A stretch of 64,000 nt of DNA from Tetragonia tetragonoides. Its lineage: Eukaryota; Streptophyta; Magnoliopsida; Caryophyllales; Aizoaceae. The first letter of the stretch is position 1, and each line of letters opens with the position of its first letter. This document shows positions 1 through 19,391 of the stretch, piece by piece. The stretch is taken from NCBI GenBank assembly GCA_038025085.1, contig CM076145.1, positions 49,455,206-49,519,205 of the forward strand, in the 5' to 3' direction. Below the pieces are notes generated by a model. The model saw only the letters and a list, made by a program, of their open reading frames with translations, had not been told where the DNA came from and did not search any database. Made by a program: the position numbers and the translations under genes.

Positions 1-210
1 TCTTGTGTGTTGGAAGTTTGAGGAATAATATTCAAAGCTAGGCATCAGTCTCCGAGATTTTACTTGTTTGGTGGGCATGTAATGAAACGTTCTTGCATTG
101 CTTTATTGTTTCTCTTGGAGGTTTCTATGTATAAGAGTGTTACTTCATTGGTTCATTTATAAGTTAGAAACTTATCATCTTTTCACTGCATTAACTATAG
201 CCTGTTACAG

Positions 211-3200
211 GATGATGGGGTAGAAGACTCACCCTCTATGCCAGGTTTTCATCTTATCACAATTGCATTCATCTGTTTTACTTTATTTGCTGAGAGTTTA
301 GATGTTAATTTTTTTTTGGATTGCAGTTCAGTTGGCATTGATTTTCTCGCACACAGAAAAATATCCGGATGAGCCTCCTCTTCTTAATGTCCAAAGGTCA
401 GTGTAGTGCACATCACCTTGCTATGATAACTTCATTCTTATTTCTACATAGGAAGCTTTAAAATTTGTTATTGAGTTGGTTAGAGATTTGCTTCCATGTG
501 TAATCTAATGATAGCATCAGATGCTCACAACATCTGAATTTTGTTGCAAGTCCAAGCAGATTCACATTGCTATACTGATCAAATAAGTAGCATCACTGTT
601 TCTAGATTTCACCCTCAGTTTGAACCTGTTGAAGGAGGCCCAATGTTTGAACCTGTTGGATGTTCTCCTATTCAGCGTGTAATAACGGGCCTAATTTAAG
701 CCCTAAACCCATTTTTATGAAGTTTCTGACAATGTATTCTGCTTTGCATCCTCACGAGCTGTCATCTGTGTCTGATATGAAAAAAATTTAGGTGTTAATT
801 GTTGAGAACTTACAAGGAACAAGCAAATAATCCCAGTAAATTATCTTGACAGCTTACTTTTATGTTTCCTACGTTTTAGGGTCTAATCGCTATTTGATTA
901 TATAGTCTAAGCAAATGATATGCTGGGTTTTCTTTGACATGACCTTCAACTATTCTTAACTGCTTTTAGCTGGAATTGGATACGTCGTGTAGTACCATGA
1001 CTCATCATGTGACTGTGTCAATATTGTGATGTTGAAAAGAGCTTAGAGCTAGACTGCAAGAGTAGATCGTTATGTACTGTGTAATCAGTTGTATTCTTTG
1101 ATGCCAATCATGCCTATACTTTGGTTGTGCAAAATTTACAGCATACGAGGAATAGGAACTGAGGATCTCAGAACCTTGAAAGCAAAGCTTGAAGAAGAGG
1201 TGTGCTTTTGTACAGTTATGCTTTACATATGGTGTTTTGTCTTAATAGCGAATAGGGTTTGTGATATTGATGTATCTTGACTGAATTCTGGAGAGCGCTT
1301 GAGAGTTTTTATTTTTGTTTTTGTGCAAATTCTTGAGAGATTCGAAAGATAAAAGAAAATGAGAAAATAATCAACTTCATATAAGATGATATTTAGAAAT
1401 GTAAAATTTCTCTGGAATCCTTGCACCTACCTTAATATCATTAGTGGTTAAGTCATGTCGAGCTGAATCATTCAGTAAATGAGGGCAGGATATATGAGCA
1501 TTATCAGAAGCGCACTAAGAAGGTTATGGGGCCTTTGTTTCATATTTGAATGTGGAAGGAATCACCAGAGTGGCTTAGAGTAGAACTTGCGAAATTCTAT
1601 AATGCAACCAGTTAATTTCTAGTGAATAAGAAACTAAGCCAATCTATAATTAGCTTGTGTTTGGAGGACATCCTGTTCTATGGTGCTGTACTCTTGAGTC
1701 TTGATGCTACATTAAAATATTGTTTCTCTTTATTTTGAAAACAATCTGATGAATACTTATGAATTGTTAACATTATTGATCTTCTTTTTTTTCAATATTA
1801 CAATAGGCATCTGAGAACCTTGGAATGGCTATGGTGTACACACTTGTTTCATCTGCGAAAGAATGGCTGAGTGAAAGATTTGGTCAGGATGCTGCCGACG
1901 AGGGCATGGCAGAAGATGAGGCAGCAAAAGATGAAGTATGATACTCTATCGTATTTCCGAAATTTTAAGTTGTCTTCATGTTGCTTATTACTTTTAAGAG
2001 CTTTTGTGGAGAACTTTAATGCTTTGAAAAACAGAAACTAAATATAATTAGGAAGAACATGGAATCAAAGGAAACAAAATCTTAAACATTCAACTTTCTG
2101 TGATTGTGTTTGTCATGAAGGGTTTACAATGAACATATAGAATCTTACGGGTTTGCAGTAGAGTTGTCCATCATGGTGTAGAATACATGTAGGTCACATT
2201 GTTGGGTTCCCTTTGTGTCTTCTATCAATTGTCCGTCATTATATGGGTTCCCTGTGTCTTCTATCAATTGTCCGTCATTATATGGAATGCACTATTGAGT
2301 GGCCTTGATGTCTTCCCCTATGAACATCATTGGCTTATCACCCACTTCTTTCCTTGTGTTTATTTGACAGTCGGGCACAGGCTGGACATCCTTGCTATCA
2401 AACAAAATAGTAATAATAATAATAAATAGAAAAACAAAATTGAAATATAAACTAAATGCTGTTCTTGCTGGCTAGAATTGGCTGCAACTATTAATTTGCA
2501 TTGAAGAACAATTATGATAGCACCCTAAAGATGTTGTCCTGCTAAAAATTTGGGATGATTAATAGTAGTAACCTAGACCATAAGTATCAGTATAAACTAC
2601 AGATTATTTGGAAACTTGCAGCTGTTATCGTATTGGAAGTTTTCAACTGAAGCAACATGTACTTTTGGCTATATTCACCAAAAGGCCACATTTTCAAACT
2701 TCTTCTATGTTTTCCGAGATCTATGGGCATTCTTTAGGCTTAACTTTTGCCTGTCGTCTTTCTGAACTTTTTTTGTACAACTAGAAAGATAATAAAAAAA
2801 ACCTATAATTGAAACAACCTTATATGTATGGTATTTTTAGGTCATGACAATTGCTTTCCGTTACAGTATTACACATGAAAATTGGTATTAGTGATGCAAC
2901 AACAACAACAACAACAACCCAGTAAATATCCCGCCTAGGGCGGGTTCTGGGGAGGTCCAGATGTACGCAGTCTTACCCCTAACTAGTTGTCTAGAAGAGA
3001 GATTGTTTCCGAAAGACCCACAAAAACCTTTTTTTTATTATTTTTTTTAAAAAAAACATTTGCAATAAAGTTAGGGCAAGAGAAATAAGGCAGTAAACAA
3101 ACTAACGAAAATTGGTATTAGTGAAGGAGTTGGATTATTATACAAGTCATGTCTGTTAACACTTTGATACTGTGGTTGTTGTGGAAGTTCAAATATTTAT

Positions 3201-6067
3201 GCTTTTTGGGTGCAAATTAAGCAAGATTATTTATGCTATCTCACAATTCCAAAGTTAATGGAGCAAGATGGAAATCTGGCATTGGAGTGTAGGGGCGTTG
3301 TACCCAAAAAAGGTGATGGTTTGGCTACTACATGGTACTAAACTAGTACGTTATGTGGCCTTGCTGATTGTGAAGGCTTCATTGTCCATCTCCACTTTTG
3401 TTGTCTGTTTAATCCATTCTGCATTGGGTTTGAGATGAGTGTCATGGAGCATGCATCTCTGCACTTCAATTTTGTTTTTTGGAGCACCATTCACATGGAC
3501 TTGCTTAATACTTTCTGACTTCCGTGCATGCAAGTGCTGCTTTTGCTAGTTTCACATCATTTAAAGCATTAGGTTGTGTACATGCTAATCTATTGTGACT
3601 GCGCTACTGGCAGAATTCGTACTTTGTGGTGGTGCTGGTGGTGTTGCTAGGCATGCTTTTGTTTACTCATTTTAGTCCCCATGATAAGCTCCGTATATCT
3701 TGTTGTTAGGTAATAGTACCACATGGAGAACCAGTTACAGTTGAAACATTTCTAGCATGGAGAGAGAGATTTGAAGCAGAGTTGGCACTGCAGCGAGCCA
3801 AGTGAGTTCCATTGGGTATTTTGTCTTTGTATTTTCCTTATCAGTGAGAATTTCGTTACTCATAAGCTTCTCGTGTACAATCTCTACGGGCAATTTTTTT
3901 AAAGTGAATCAATGAGTTTAGCTTTTCTTAGATTAGAGAAAGTTTTAATAATCATATTGAAGAAAGAATACAAATCAATGAGTTTATCTTCCAAGTGAAA
4001 AGCTTTCAAGAGTTAAACCTTAAGCAGTTTGTAGGTAGCATTCATCCTCAAACTTGTTCCCACCGTCACCCGTGCTCCCCGTTTTCAACCCCGAAATGAT
4101 TTTTCTAAAGCTAAGGTGACTGAATAGATAATTAGATACCTTTGCGTACAATCTTCATCAATGAACATGGTAATTGAGATCTCTAGATGAGTGAGTTCTT
4201 GTGCAGTCCTTTTATTCATCTCTTAGTTCTTTTTTTGTTTACTTATACTTTGGACTCTAGATCCATGTAAGATGTGGATGTGGATGTGGGAATAGTGTGA
4301 ATACTTCTGTTGTGAGTAAACTTAGCTGAGAGAGAAGGGATGAAGAAAGCAACTTGTAATCACATAATTCATCATGGTGAAGAAGTGGTCTTAATTAAAA
4401 AATAAAGAAGAAGAAGAGGAAGAAGTGTCTAATAATGAATCCCGAGCCTGGTGTCATTCGATCTGCCGCTCCCTTTTTTTAGCTTTTTCTATAAAAGCTA
4501 AAATATTTGCTGTTACTTTCAGGTTAATGCCAGACTCTGCACTTACAGTATCCAAGGAAAAGAAGCTCTCAGGAAGGCAATGGTTTGAAAGTGGACGAGC
4601 AGTTGCAGCAGCGGTACTCTTTTCGTCTGACTGCACTTCTCTCTATATTGTTGTAATGAGTAGGCACGACCTAAAGTTTGCTGATGGATATCAGCAAGAT
4701 AATGTCTTGGAGATGCTCATTTGTTTCGAATAACAATTTATCTTTACAAACCAAACCAAACCAAACCCTGCCATCAGCCTGTGCATGAGGGTCCACCCTA
4801 TGTGGATTTGGGCTTGGGGGAGGGATGTTTGGAAGGATTAGATATGCAGCTTTACACCTGCAATAGTGTTCCTATTAGCCCACATATAAGGTCTATTTGT
4901 GTGACTTTCGGTCTGCAGTAATCGAAAACTGAATATGGGACTATATCAACATCAATATTACACTAGTGTCTCGAAAGGAACCTGTCCAGGCCCCTGCTCC
5001 TGGCCTATGTGAAAACATAGGGGGTGGGGTCAAGTGTACGCAGCCTTACCTGTGTGAAAACACACATAGGCTGCTTCCGTTTGACCCTTGATCCAATGCC
5101 TGACGTCCATAGCAACTCACAATAAATAACTTGTGCAGACAGTTTGGTCAGCCAATTTGATTCATTTCAATATGTTCCAAAGCTATAGAGTAGTAAATCT
5201 TTTGGCTCAATAAAAATGGACAGAAAGTGGTAAAAATGGGACTGTCTAAATTTGACTATGAAAATAAACTTCAGTTTAAGTTTTCATTTATGACAGAAAA
5301 AGTGTTCTTCACAAATGTGATTTTCTTATGTTATGTCATACTTACCACCAGTCGGTTTTATTTGGTAGGTACCAAGAGTATATTCAATAATAAGGTCCAG
5401 TTGGTGAAATTTTAGTCCCAAACCTGTTTGATATCTGTGATGATTTAGTTGAACCACAAAGTCAGTATCCTCCTAAAGGGGTCGAGGGGAAGAAGTAGCA
5501 TTGGAGTTCCAAACATTTACATTTGGTAATTCTGGAGTTCTAATAAGTTGTTATCTTGCAGAGAGGTGCATTGACAAACAAGGAAGATTCTGAAGAAGAA
5601 GATGATGAGGAGATAGACTTTGATGACGATGATGACTTTGAAGGTGAGATTTTCTCCCCCACCCCCAAAAAAAAAATGAATGATGAATCTTTTTTTTTTT
5701 GAAACCTTAACCTCTTTTGCAAAAAGCATGTCAGTTTTTTATCTACTTTGAATTTTGAAACAACATGGATTTCTGAAGATACTTCACTTGCAAGGGGCTA
5801 TAGAGATAAGTTGGATTATTTGTGGCAATTTGTAACCAAGGGTAGTATGGGAAAGCCAAATATCTTTACTAAAAGAGAAGTAACACTCATAATCTGGGAT
5901 TGCATAGACATAGAAATAGTGACCTTTCTCCAGAGCAGAGGGACTGAGGGAGTATGGAGTGTGTTTAGCATCATGGCTCACCATTTTTTTTGTTGATGAA
6001 AATATCCTTTGGTGCATTTCCAGTTGATGAAGAAGATATGCTTGAGCACTATCTGGCGGACAAATGA
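211..6067 (+). CDS. RWD domain-containing protein, RWDD1/GIR2-like (5' end outside window)
   Basis: Eight exons can be chained in one frame: 211-244, 327-396, 1142-1199, 1807-1935, 3710-3801, 4523-4613, 5562-5643 and 6024-6067. They give 199 residues and a TGA stop; the first exon or exons lie before the window. Exon two reads VQLALIFSHTEKYPDEPPL, the core of the RWD fold. Later come IVPHGEPVTVETFLAWRERF and KLSGRQWFESGR, both typical of the RWDD1/DFRP2 family, then an acidic tail ending DMLEHYLADK. Family members bind DRG-type GTPases and associate with translating ribosomes; that role is inferred from the family. All introns are GT-AG. The intron after 1935 carries a SINE. The length fits the C-terminal four fifths of a protein of about 240 residues. 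Nothing looks broken. Confidence 0.9.
2199..2285. repeat. Two-copy 40-bp direct repeat
   Basis: A unit containing GGGTTCCCT, TGTCTTCTATCAATTGTC and CGTCATTATATG occurs twice in tandem, inside the 1936-3709 intron of the RWD gene. It makes an accidental small open frame there. Confidence 0.7.
2897..3027 (-). mobile_element. SINE, Au-like family, inserted in intron
   Basis: Read on the minus strand, the stretch ends in a (TTG)n tail (CAA repeats at 2897-2917 on plus). Before the tail come TACTGGG, a CCCCAGA block, TACGTACATCTG-like sequence around GGGGTAAGACTGCG, and TTTCGGAAACAATCTCTC at the far end. This order matches the widespread plant Au-type SINE as I remember it. The tRNA-like head is not clear, so the copy is probably 5'-truncated. 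Confidence 0.6.
4957..5095 (-). mobile_element. Possible second SINE-like copy
   Basis: On plus it contains GTGTACGCAGCCTTACCTG and GGCTGCTTCCGTTTGACCC, which resemble the body of the copy at 2897-3027 (GTACGCAGTCTTACC and TTGTTTCCGAAAGACCC). There is no clear tail or target-site duplication, so this is a similarity call only. It lies in the 4614-5561 intron. Confidence 0.4.
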
Positions 6068-6925
6068 GATTCATCTTCACATTCTTTGAAAAGAGCTGAT
6101 AAAACAAGTTGTGAGCATCATGTTACTCTCTCCTAATCTCCTTCAGCCAATATACGACACAGAGCAGAGCACATTGGAGATGTTATTCTGACGGCCTTAG
6201 TTCATTTACGAAGAACTGGCCACTGGGATCCACATAGGAGGTTATCAAGACGGCTTCCATTCCTCCATTCGTGCCTCGTGTTTTGATTTACGTAACTTGC
6301 ATCTAAGATGGGTCACTATTGTTCCAGTTGGTTTGTAATAGTAAAATTCTACACAAGTAGACCAAGATTTGGAATTGGGAGCTGAGTTCCTTTGGGACTT
6401 TTGCTCATTTGCTATACAGATTACAGAGCTTTGGGTTCATCTCTGCCCCCACCCCCTCTCCCCACTCCTTTCGTCCAGTTTTTTTTGGAGAAATCAAGGG
6501 AAAATGAATTAGTTAACAAAAGGTATGTGCACAATCAACAATATCAGATGATTTTAGGACAACAGATAATAATCTTGTGACTACAAATGACTACTTTCCT
6601 ATAAACATATCCGTCTGATAACGGACAGAGATACTGTGATACTGAAAATGAAGGACTATTGGTGTGCATCACATGGTTTATGCCTTTGTTGGTGCTATGT
6701 TTGTTCAAACTCCAAAGTGTAAAAACAACTCAAATAATAAATAGAGGGTATGGGCTACCGTTTGACTTTTCAGCGGTGGTGCCAGTAAGGGATAGTATTA
6801 CAACTTCGGTAGTGAGGTTAGTTGTGAGGTTGAATTTCAAGATAATAGTCATGGGTTTAATTTTCAATAGGCCTCTTTGTTGAGCTTGATAGGTATGGTT
6901 TGCAGGTTATTGCATACACTCGGAG
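6068..6925 (+). other. 3' UTR of the RWD gene and intergenic sequence
   Basis: The first few hundred bases are the likely 3' UTR. The rest is AT-rich intergenic DNA. I see no conserved open frame; the short frames here have no recognisable protein. Confidence 0.5.
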
Positions 6926-7124
6926 TAGGGGCGTATTTAGTACGGGGTCTCGGGGTCCCGGACACCCAGTTTTTTCAAAAAATTTTGCTAAAATACCCTA
7001 CTTTTTGGATTTTTTTTGGACATTATTGCTAAAATACCCTGATTATTTATTTAGTTTTGACATCCATATTATTTAATCATTTAGTTTTGGCACCCATATT
7101 ATTAATTTTCTAGATCCGCCACTG
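6926..7124. mobile_element. Non-autonomous hAT-type MITE, 199 bp
   Basis: The 8-bp sequence ACTCGGAG occurs exactly at 6918-6925 and 7125-7132, as expected for an hAT target-site duplication. Between them the ends are imperfect inverted repeats: TAGGGGCGTATTTAG on the left and, reverse-complemented, CAGTGGCGGATCTAG on the right. The inside is AT-rich without coding capacity and has two internal copies of a CTAAAATACCCT motif. It lies between the RWD and GDH-like genes. Confidence 0.8.
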
Positions 7125-7413
7125 ACTCGGAGTTTATCCTTCGGTACACACTCAAATAATAGGTAGTGGCTCAGAGTTTCTTGTAAAAAATAAATAAAAA
7201 TAAATAAATAAATAAATTGAAAAAAAAGAAGTAAAAACCCACCAACCATTTTCTTTACTGTTTTAACTTAAACTTGTTCGAACGCGACAGAAAAAAAGAT
7301 TTAAGTAAAAGAAAAAAAACAGCTAAGAGAGAGTGAGAATTAGAAAGAAGACAAAACAAAACAAAAAGAAGAAATGGAAAGGGCTAAACTAAACTCAAAC
7401 TAAAGAGCCGAAA
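7125..7413 (+). promoter_or_regulatory. Proximal upstream region and 5' leader of the GDH-like gene
   Basis: A stretch rich in AAAT repeats and A/G runs leads into a leader with a CT-microsatellite nearby (about 7480-7497). No convincing TATA box was picked out. The transcription start is inferred only from the position of the leader exon, which ends at a GTACGT donor after 7473. Confidence 0.35.
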
Positions 7414-7473
7414 ATGTCTTCTTTGTGTCTCGCCGGAGTAAAAGTAAACTACGCCCTTTGCCGGACCTTTCTG
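7414..7473 (+). other. Upstream ORF in the 5' leader exon of the GDH-like gene
   Basis: An ATG at 7414 opens 20 codons (MSSLCLAGVKVNYALCRTFL) that run to a GTACGT splice donor. If the leader intron is removed with the acceptor at TTCCAG before 8277, the next codon is TAA, so the frame closes at once and the main ATG at 8291 lies downstream. An alternative acceptor could turn this into an N-terminal extension. The reading is inferred from splice signals only. Confidence 0.4.
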
Positions 7474-8290
7474 GTACGTTTCTCTCTCTCTCTCTCCTCT
7501 TTTCCGTTTTTCTTTCCGGCGTTAACGTTTTCCGTTGACATCAATCTCCGGCGAGGTCACCCTTTTCGATAAACCCCCTTTTGTTTTCCCTTTTTTTTTT
7601 TTTAATCGTTAATTGAAATTGATGCTTCAATTTCGTATATCTTGGCCAATTTAGTGTTGTTTCATCGAAAAATTAAGGTGTCTTAGGTTGGTATACCCTA
7701 ATCACTGTTTTGAATTTTAATTGAAAGTTTGAGTTTTGGGAGTTCAAAATTATGGATAGTCCAATTATTTAGATGAATTGAATGACTTTATTTTATTTTC
7801 CTTTTTTGTTTTGTTATGATGTTGTACATTGGGCCTGTGTTACATTTGACTTCACTATGTATTTTGCATTTTTGTTTTAAGGGATTTGGAACTTGGAAAG
7901 TATGATAATTCAATTATTTCAGATAAAGTGAATGGGTTTGGTAATGTTGCATATTGGAACCGTGTTATTTATTAAGTATTCGCTATTTTGCATTCAGTAT
8001 TAATGTTTGGGTCTTGGAGTTCAAATAAACATGAATTGGAGAAATATTCAAATGAATTGAATGAGTCTTGTAATTTTGCATTTAGGGACCGTGTTGTGTT
8101 TTATTCACTATTTTGAATTTAGATATAAAGTTTGAGTCTTGGGGGTTAAAGGCCATGATAATGCAATTATTCGGATGAAATGAATGAGTTTTGAAATGTT
8201 GCACATTGGCAGTGTGGAAAAATAAAAGAGAGTACTGGAGAGTGTATAAGATTGACATGCTGAATGTTGCTTCCAGTAAGTGGGTTAAGG

Positions 8291-16370
<8,080 letters not shown>

Positions 16371-17094
16371 AAAATAAATGTTGAGCAACTCAGCTCAAGT
16401 TGCCGTGATGAGTCTATCATCACAGTGCATCTCCTACTCAGTACACATCCTTTGATGTGCTAGAGCCTAGAAGGTCCAAAGGAGTGTTTCTATCTCCAAC
16501 CAAGCGCAAAACATATTAACATCTGATGCTGCTGAAATTCTTGGGGCGCGACGGACCAAACATTGTAAAAAAACGTGTACGATCATCATAATTAGGAGCT
16601 GTAGGTAGAATATAGTGTGCTGAAGATTGATCAGGGGATTGTTTGGCCATTGAGTTTGTAAAAGCAATTGAACTCCTGGCCAACTTGACGTGTAAATGCT
16701 GTACTGTGATGTTAGTCACAGTAGTACATGAAATGTATATGTATTAAATGGATGGACGTTAATGAATGGGAAAAAGTTCGCATTTTTTAAATCTTTGTCA
16801 CTGCAATATTTCAGTCATAAGATAACATCTGTTCAGAGAGTTTCTTCAGTTTCTATGATTTACTCTAATATGATTTGTTTGGTGCAATGTACTGCTTGAT
16901 AGTTGATGGAGGTTGTTCTAAAATCAATATTCGAAATTCGAAAACTTACGTACAAGGCAGGTTTTAAATCACTTCGGTTTTCGATGTTGCATCACTATTG
17001 TTTGATTGTTATGTAAGTTGGGTATAGATCTGATGTTTATCTCTCGATCTTTTCACATACGATTGTCCTTGGCATTTAGCATCCTCGCCCCCTT
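16371..17094 (+). other. 3' UTR of the GDH-like gene and flank
   Basis: Non-coding sequence after the TGA at 16368-16370. The early part is the probable 3' UTR; small antisense frames here match nothing I know. Confidence 0.45.
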
Positions 17095-17660
17095 TGTATG
17101 CCGGTGTTACTTCCTTCTTCAATTCCTGAGCTCGCCGTCGTCATGAATATCATCCTCTGTACTAGTATCAACAACATACACTTTGCAAAACCCCCCCCCC
17201 CAAATAAATAAATAAAAATAAACATTATTATATGTTGGGACCTAAAATATTCATTTTTAATGTCCTTGACCGACAAGTCATCAAGAAAGTCAACAAGTGA
17301 ATCAACCAATCAAAAGGTTACACGTGGCAGTCAAGGAGCCAACCAAGGCCCCCGAGAAATCCGGAAATATTCTCTGATGCGTCAGATGATCCAATAAGGA
17401 CCAAAAATCTATACATGGCAGGCCCAAAAAGGAAAGGCGGAAAGCTGACGTCTGACATCTAACATGGTGGAAAATTACACCCCTTACCACTGGAGCTCCT
17501 ATAAATAGACGGTCAGTCATTTATTTCAGGTAATTAATTTCTCTTTCTAGCACACTTTCCCGGATATGCCGGTGTTACCAGGATCAACAACATAACTATA
17601 GTAGCACTTTGCACGCCCCACTCTAAAAATAAATAAATAAAAATAAACATTATCATAGTA
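17095..17660. repeat. LTR-like fragment flanked by a duplicated segment
   Basis: A block starting TGTTGGGACC at about 17234, with a CTATAAATAGACGG promoter-like box near 17500, looks like a plant LTR that is cut short at its 3' side. On both sides lies a related segment carrying TGCCGGTGTTAC, ATCAACAACATA, an ACTTTGCA motif, a C-rich run and (AAAT)n before AAACATTAT (about 17097-17233 and 17567-17655). No internal retroelement genes are present. Calling it an LTR rests on shape and box only. Confidence 0.45.
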
Positions 17661-19391
17661 GCACTATGTTTTTGCTAGCCTCGTCCTCTTTTCTCTTCAA
17701 TTAATTTGATTGTCTTCCTAGACCAACTTTTAAAGTCAGAGATTCATTGTGACACCTAACTTGTTGATTTATTTAGAAGATAACTTATTTCACATTTCAA
17801 GGACGAAACTTGTTTTAAGGGAAATAAAATGTAATAATCATCATTTTAAAATATTATAGGAAAGTTTTGGAGGTGCTACATACAGAGAACTTTTTTTTAT
17901 GAGTGGATATGCATAATAAACCCATTGGGAGTGAAGCTGTTGTAGCACAAGTTTGAATTTAAACTTCATTCTAAGGATATTTTTGTAATTTAACTGATCA
18001 CATTATTATTGCTAATATAGTGTTTGACAGTATGTGTATCTTTATCAAACACATGGTTTTATGAATCCTCAAAGTTGAAGATTTTGGTTACGAAAATGGG
18101 ATGAAAAGGAGTAGTGAACTATGTTCAGCATAATATGAGTGTGTGTTCGAGTGTTTAGGAGTATATCCAAAACGTATATTTTGTACTTTGTGCACCTAAC
18201 ATTATTTTGAAGAGAGTTGTGGGGAATGTGGCTTGAATGGTAGAGCAAATGCGAGTTCCTAAACTTTAGTCGTGTTTGACTTGAGTGAGACCTATTTTTA
18301 TCTGTTAAAATCATAATAATAAAATAAATTGTGTTATTTAGTTTTTCCCTGATTTTGGCAAGAAAAAACTACATTACTCACGAACATGCCTAGAAAACAC
18401 CTCGCAACATGTTACAATTACATATAAAATCTCTAAATTTTTAAACATATACATCAACGTAAGATTATAATTTATTTATCCGTCAACCAAATACCTCTTG
18501 AAAATAACTTGCTACCATTTGTCCTTACTAGGCAATGATCACATACATTTTTCTGCCCATAATTCGTAGAGGGAATTTCCTTGGCTATTCTCAAATCAAA
18601 TCACCATGTTCAACTGAAAATGACAATGGGTAAAAGTATAAACAAAAAGAATCACACCCAGAACCGGGAAGCTTTTGGCAATTACACGTAAAGAAGGGAA
18701 AGAAGAAAAAAAAAAAAAAGCAATATGAAAAAGGTTAAAAATCAATAAAAAGAAAAATAAAAAAGAAAAAGGTTGTGGGAAAAGGACAAGATAGACAATA
18801 AGAAGTGAGAAAAAAAAAAAAGAAAAAAGAGAAAAAGAGGAATTCCCTGGAACTCACAAAAGCATTTGTTTATTCATATTTTGTTCTTGCCCTGTAATGC
18901 TCCATATTAATAAGTTGGAACACCCAGTTTGGCTTAATTTCTCCGAAGTCACTTTGATCCCAAAAATTCCCATTTCTATCCTCTGAAAATCGAGGACAGA
19001 GAGAGACATAGGAGAGAGAAAGTAAAAGAGAAAAAAAAGAGAGAGAGAAATCGAAATCTGATGTTGTTCGAATGTTGGAAATTAAAAAGCTGTCATTTTT
19101 GGTAGAAAATCAAAATCAATCTCCTAATTAGAATACCATACCCATACCCATACCCATATCCTTTTCTTTTTTTGATCTTTCTCAGAATTTCCATCACAAA
19201 ATTATTATTATTATTATTAATAACCTCAATCCATTTATCTATTAATCAATCGATCGATCTTCTCTCTCTTTCTCTCTCTAATGGAGTCACTCTAATTTTG
19301 ACCTTCCTGAAACAAAAATCTCCGATTCATAGGAAGAACAAAAAAAACCTAGAGAGAAAGTTGGAGAGAGAGGAGAGAGAAAATCGCGGCG
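17661..19391 (+). promoter_or_regulatory. Intergenic DNA, then promoter and 5' leader of the PP2A B55 gene
   Basis: AT-rich sequence with long A/G-rich runs (18690-18850 and 18990-19050), an ATT microsatellite (19200-19222) and CT-rich leader sequence shortly before the ATG at 19392. No coding frame is convincing. The purine-rich runs and CT leader are typical of plant 5' regions, but no single element can be assigned. Confidence 0.4.

Noticed and set aside
4425..4733. 102-codon frame covering an RWD exon
   Set aside because: It is the real exon 4523-4613 read through into both introns; the splice sites and the next exon fit better.
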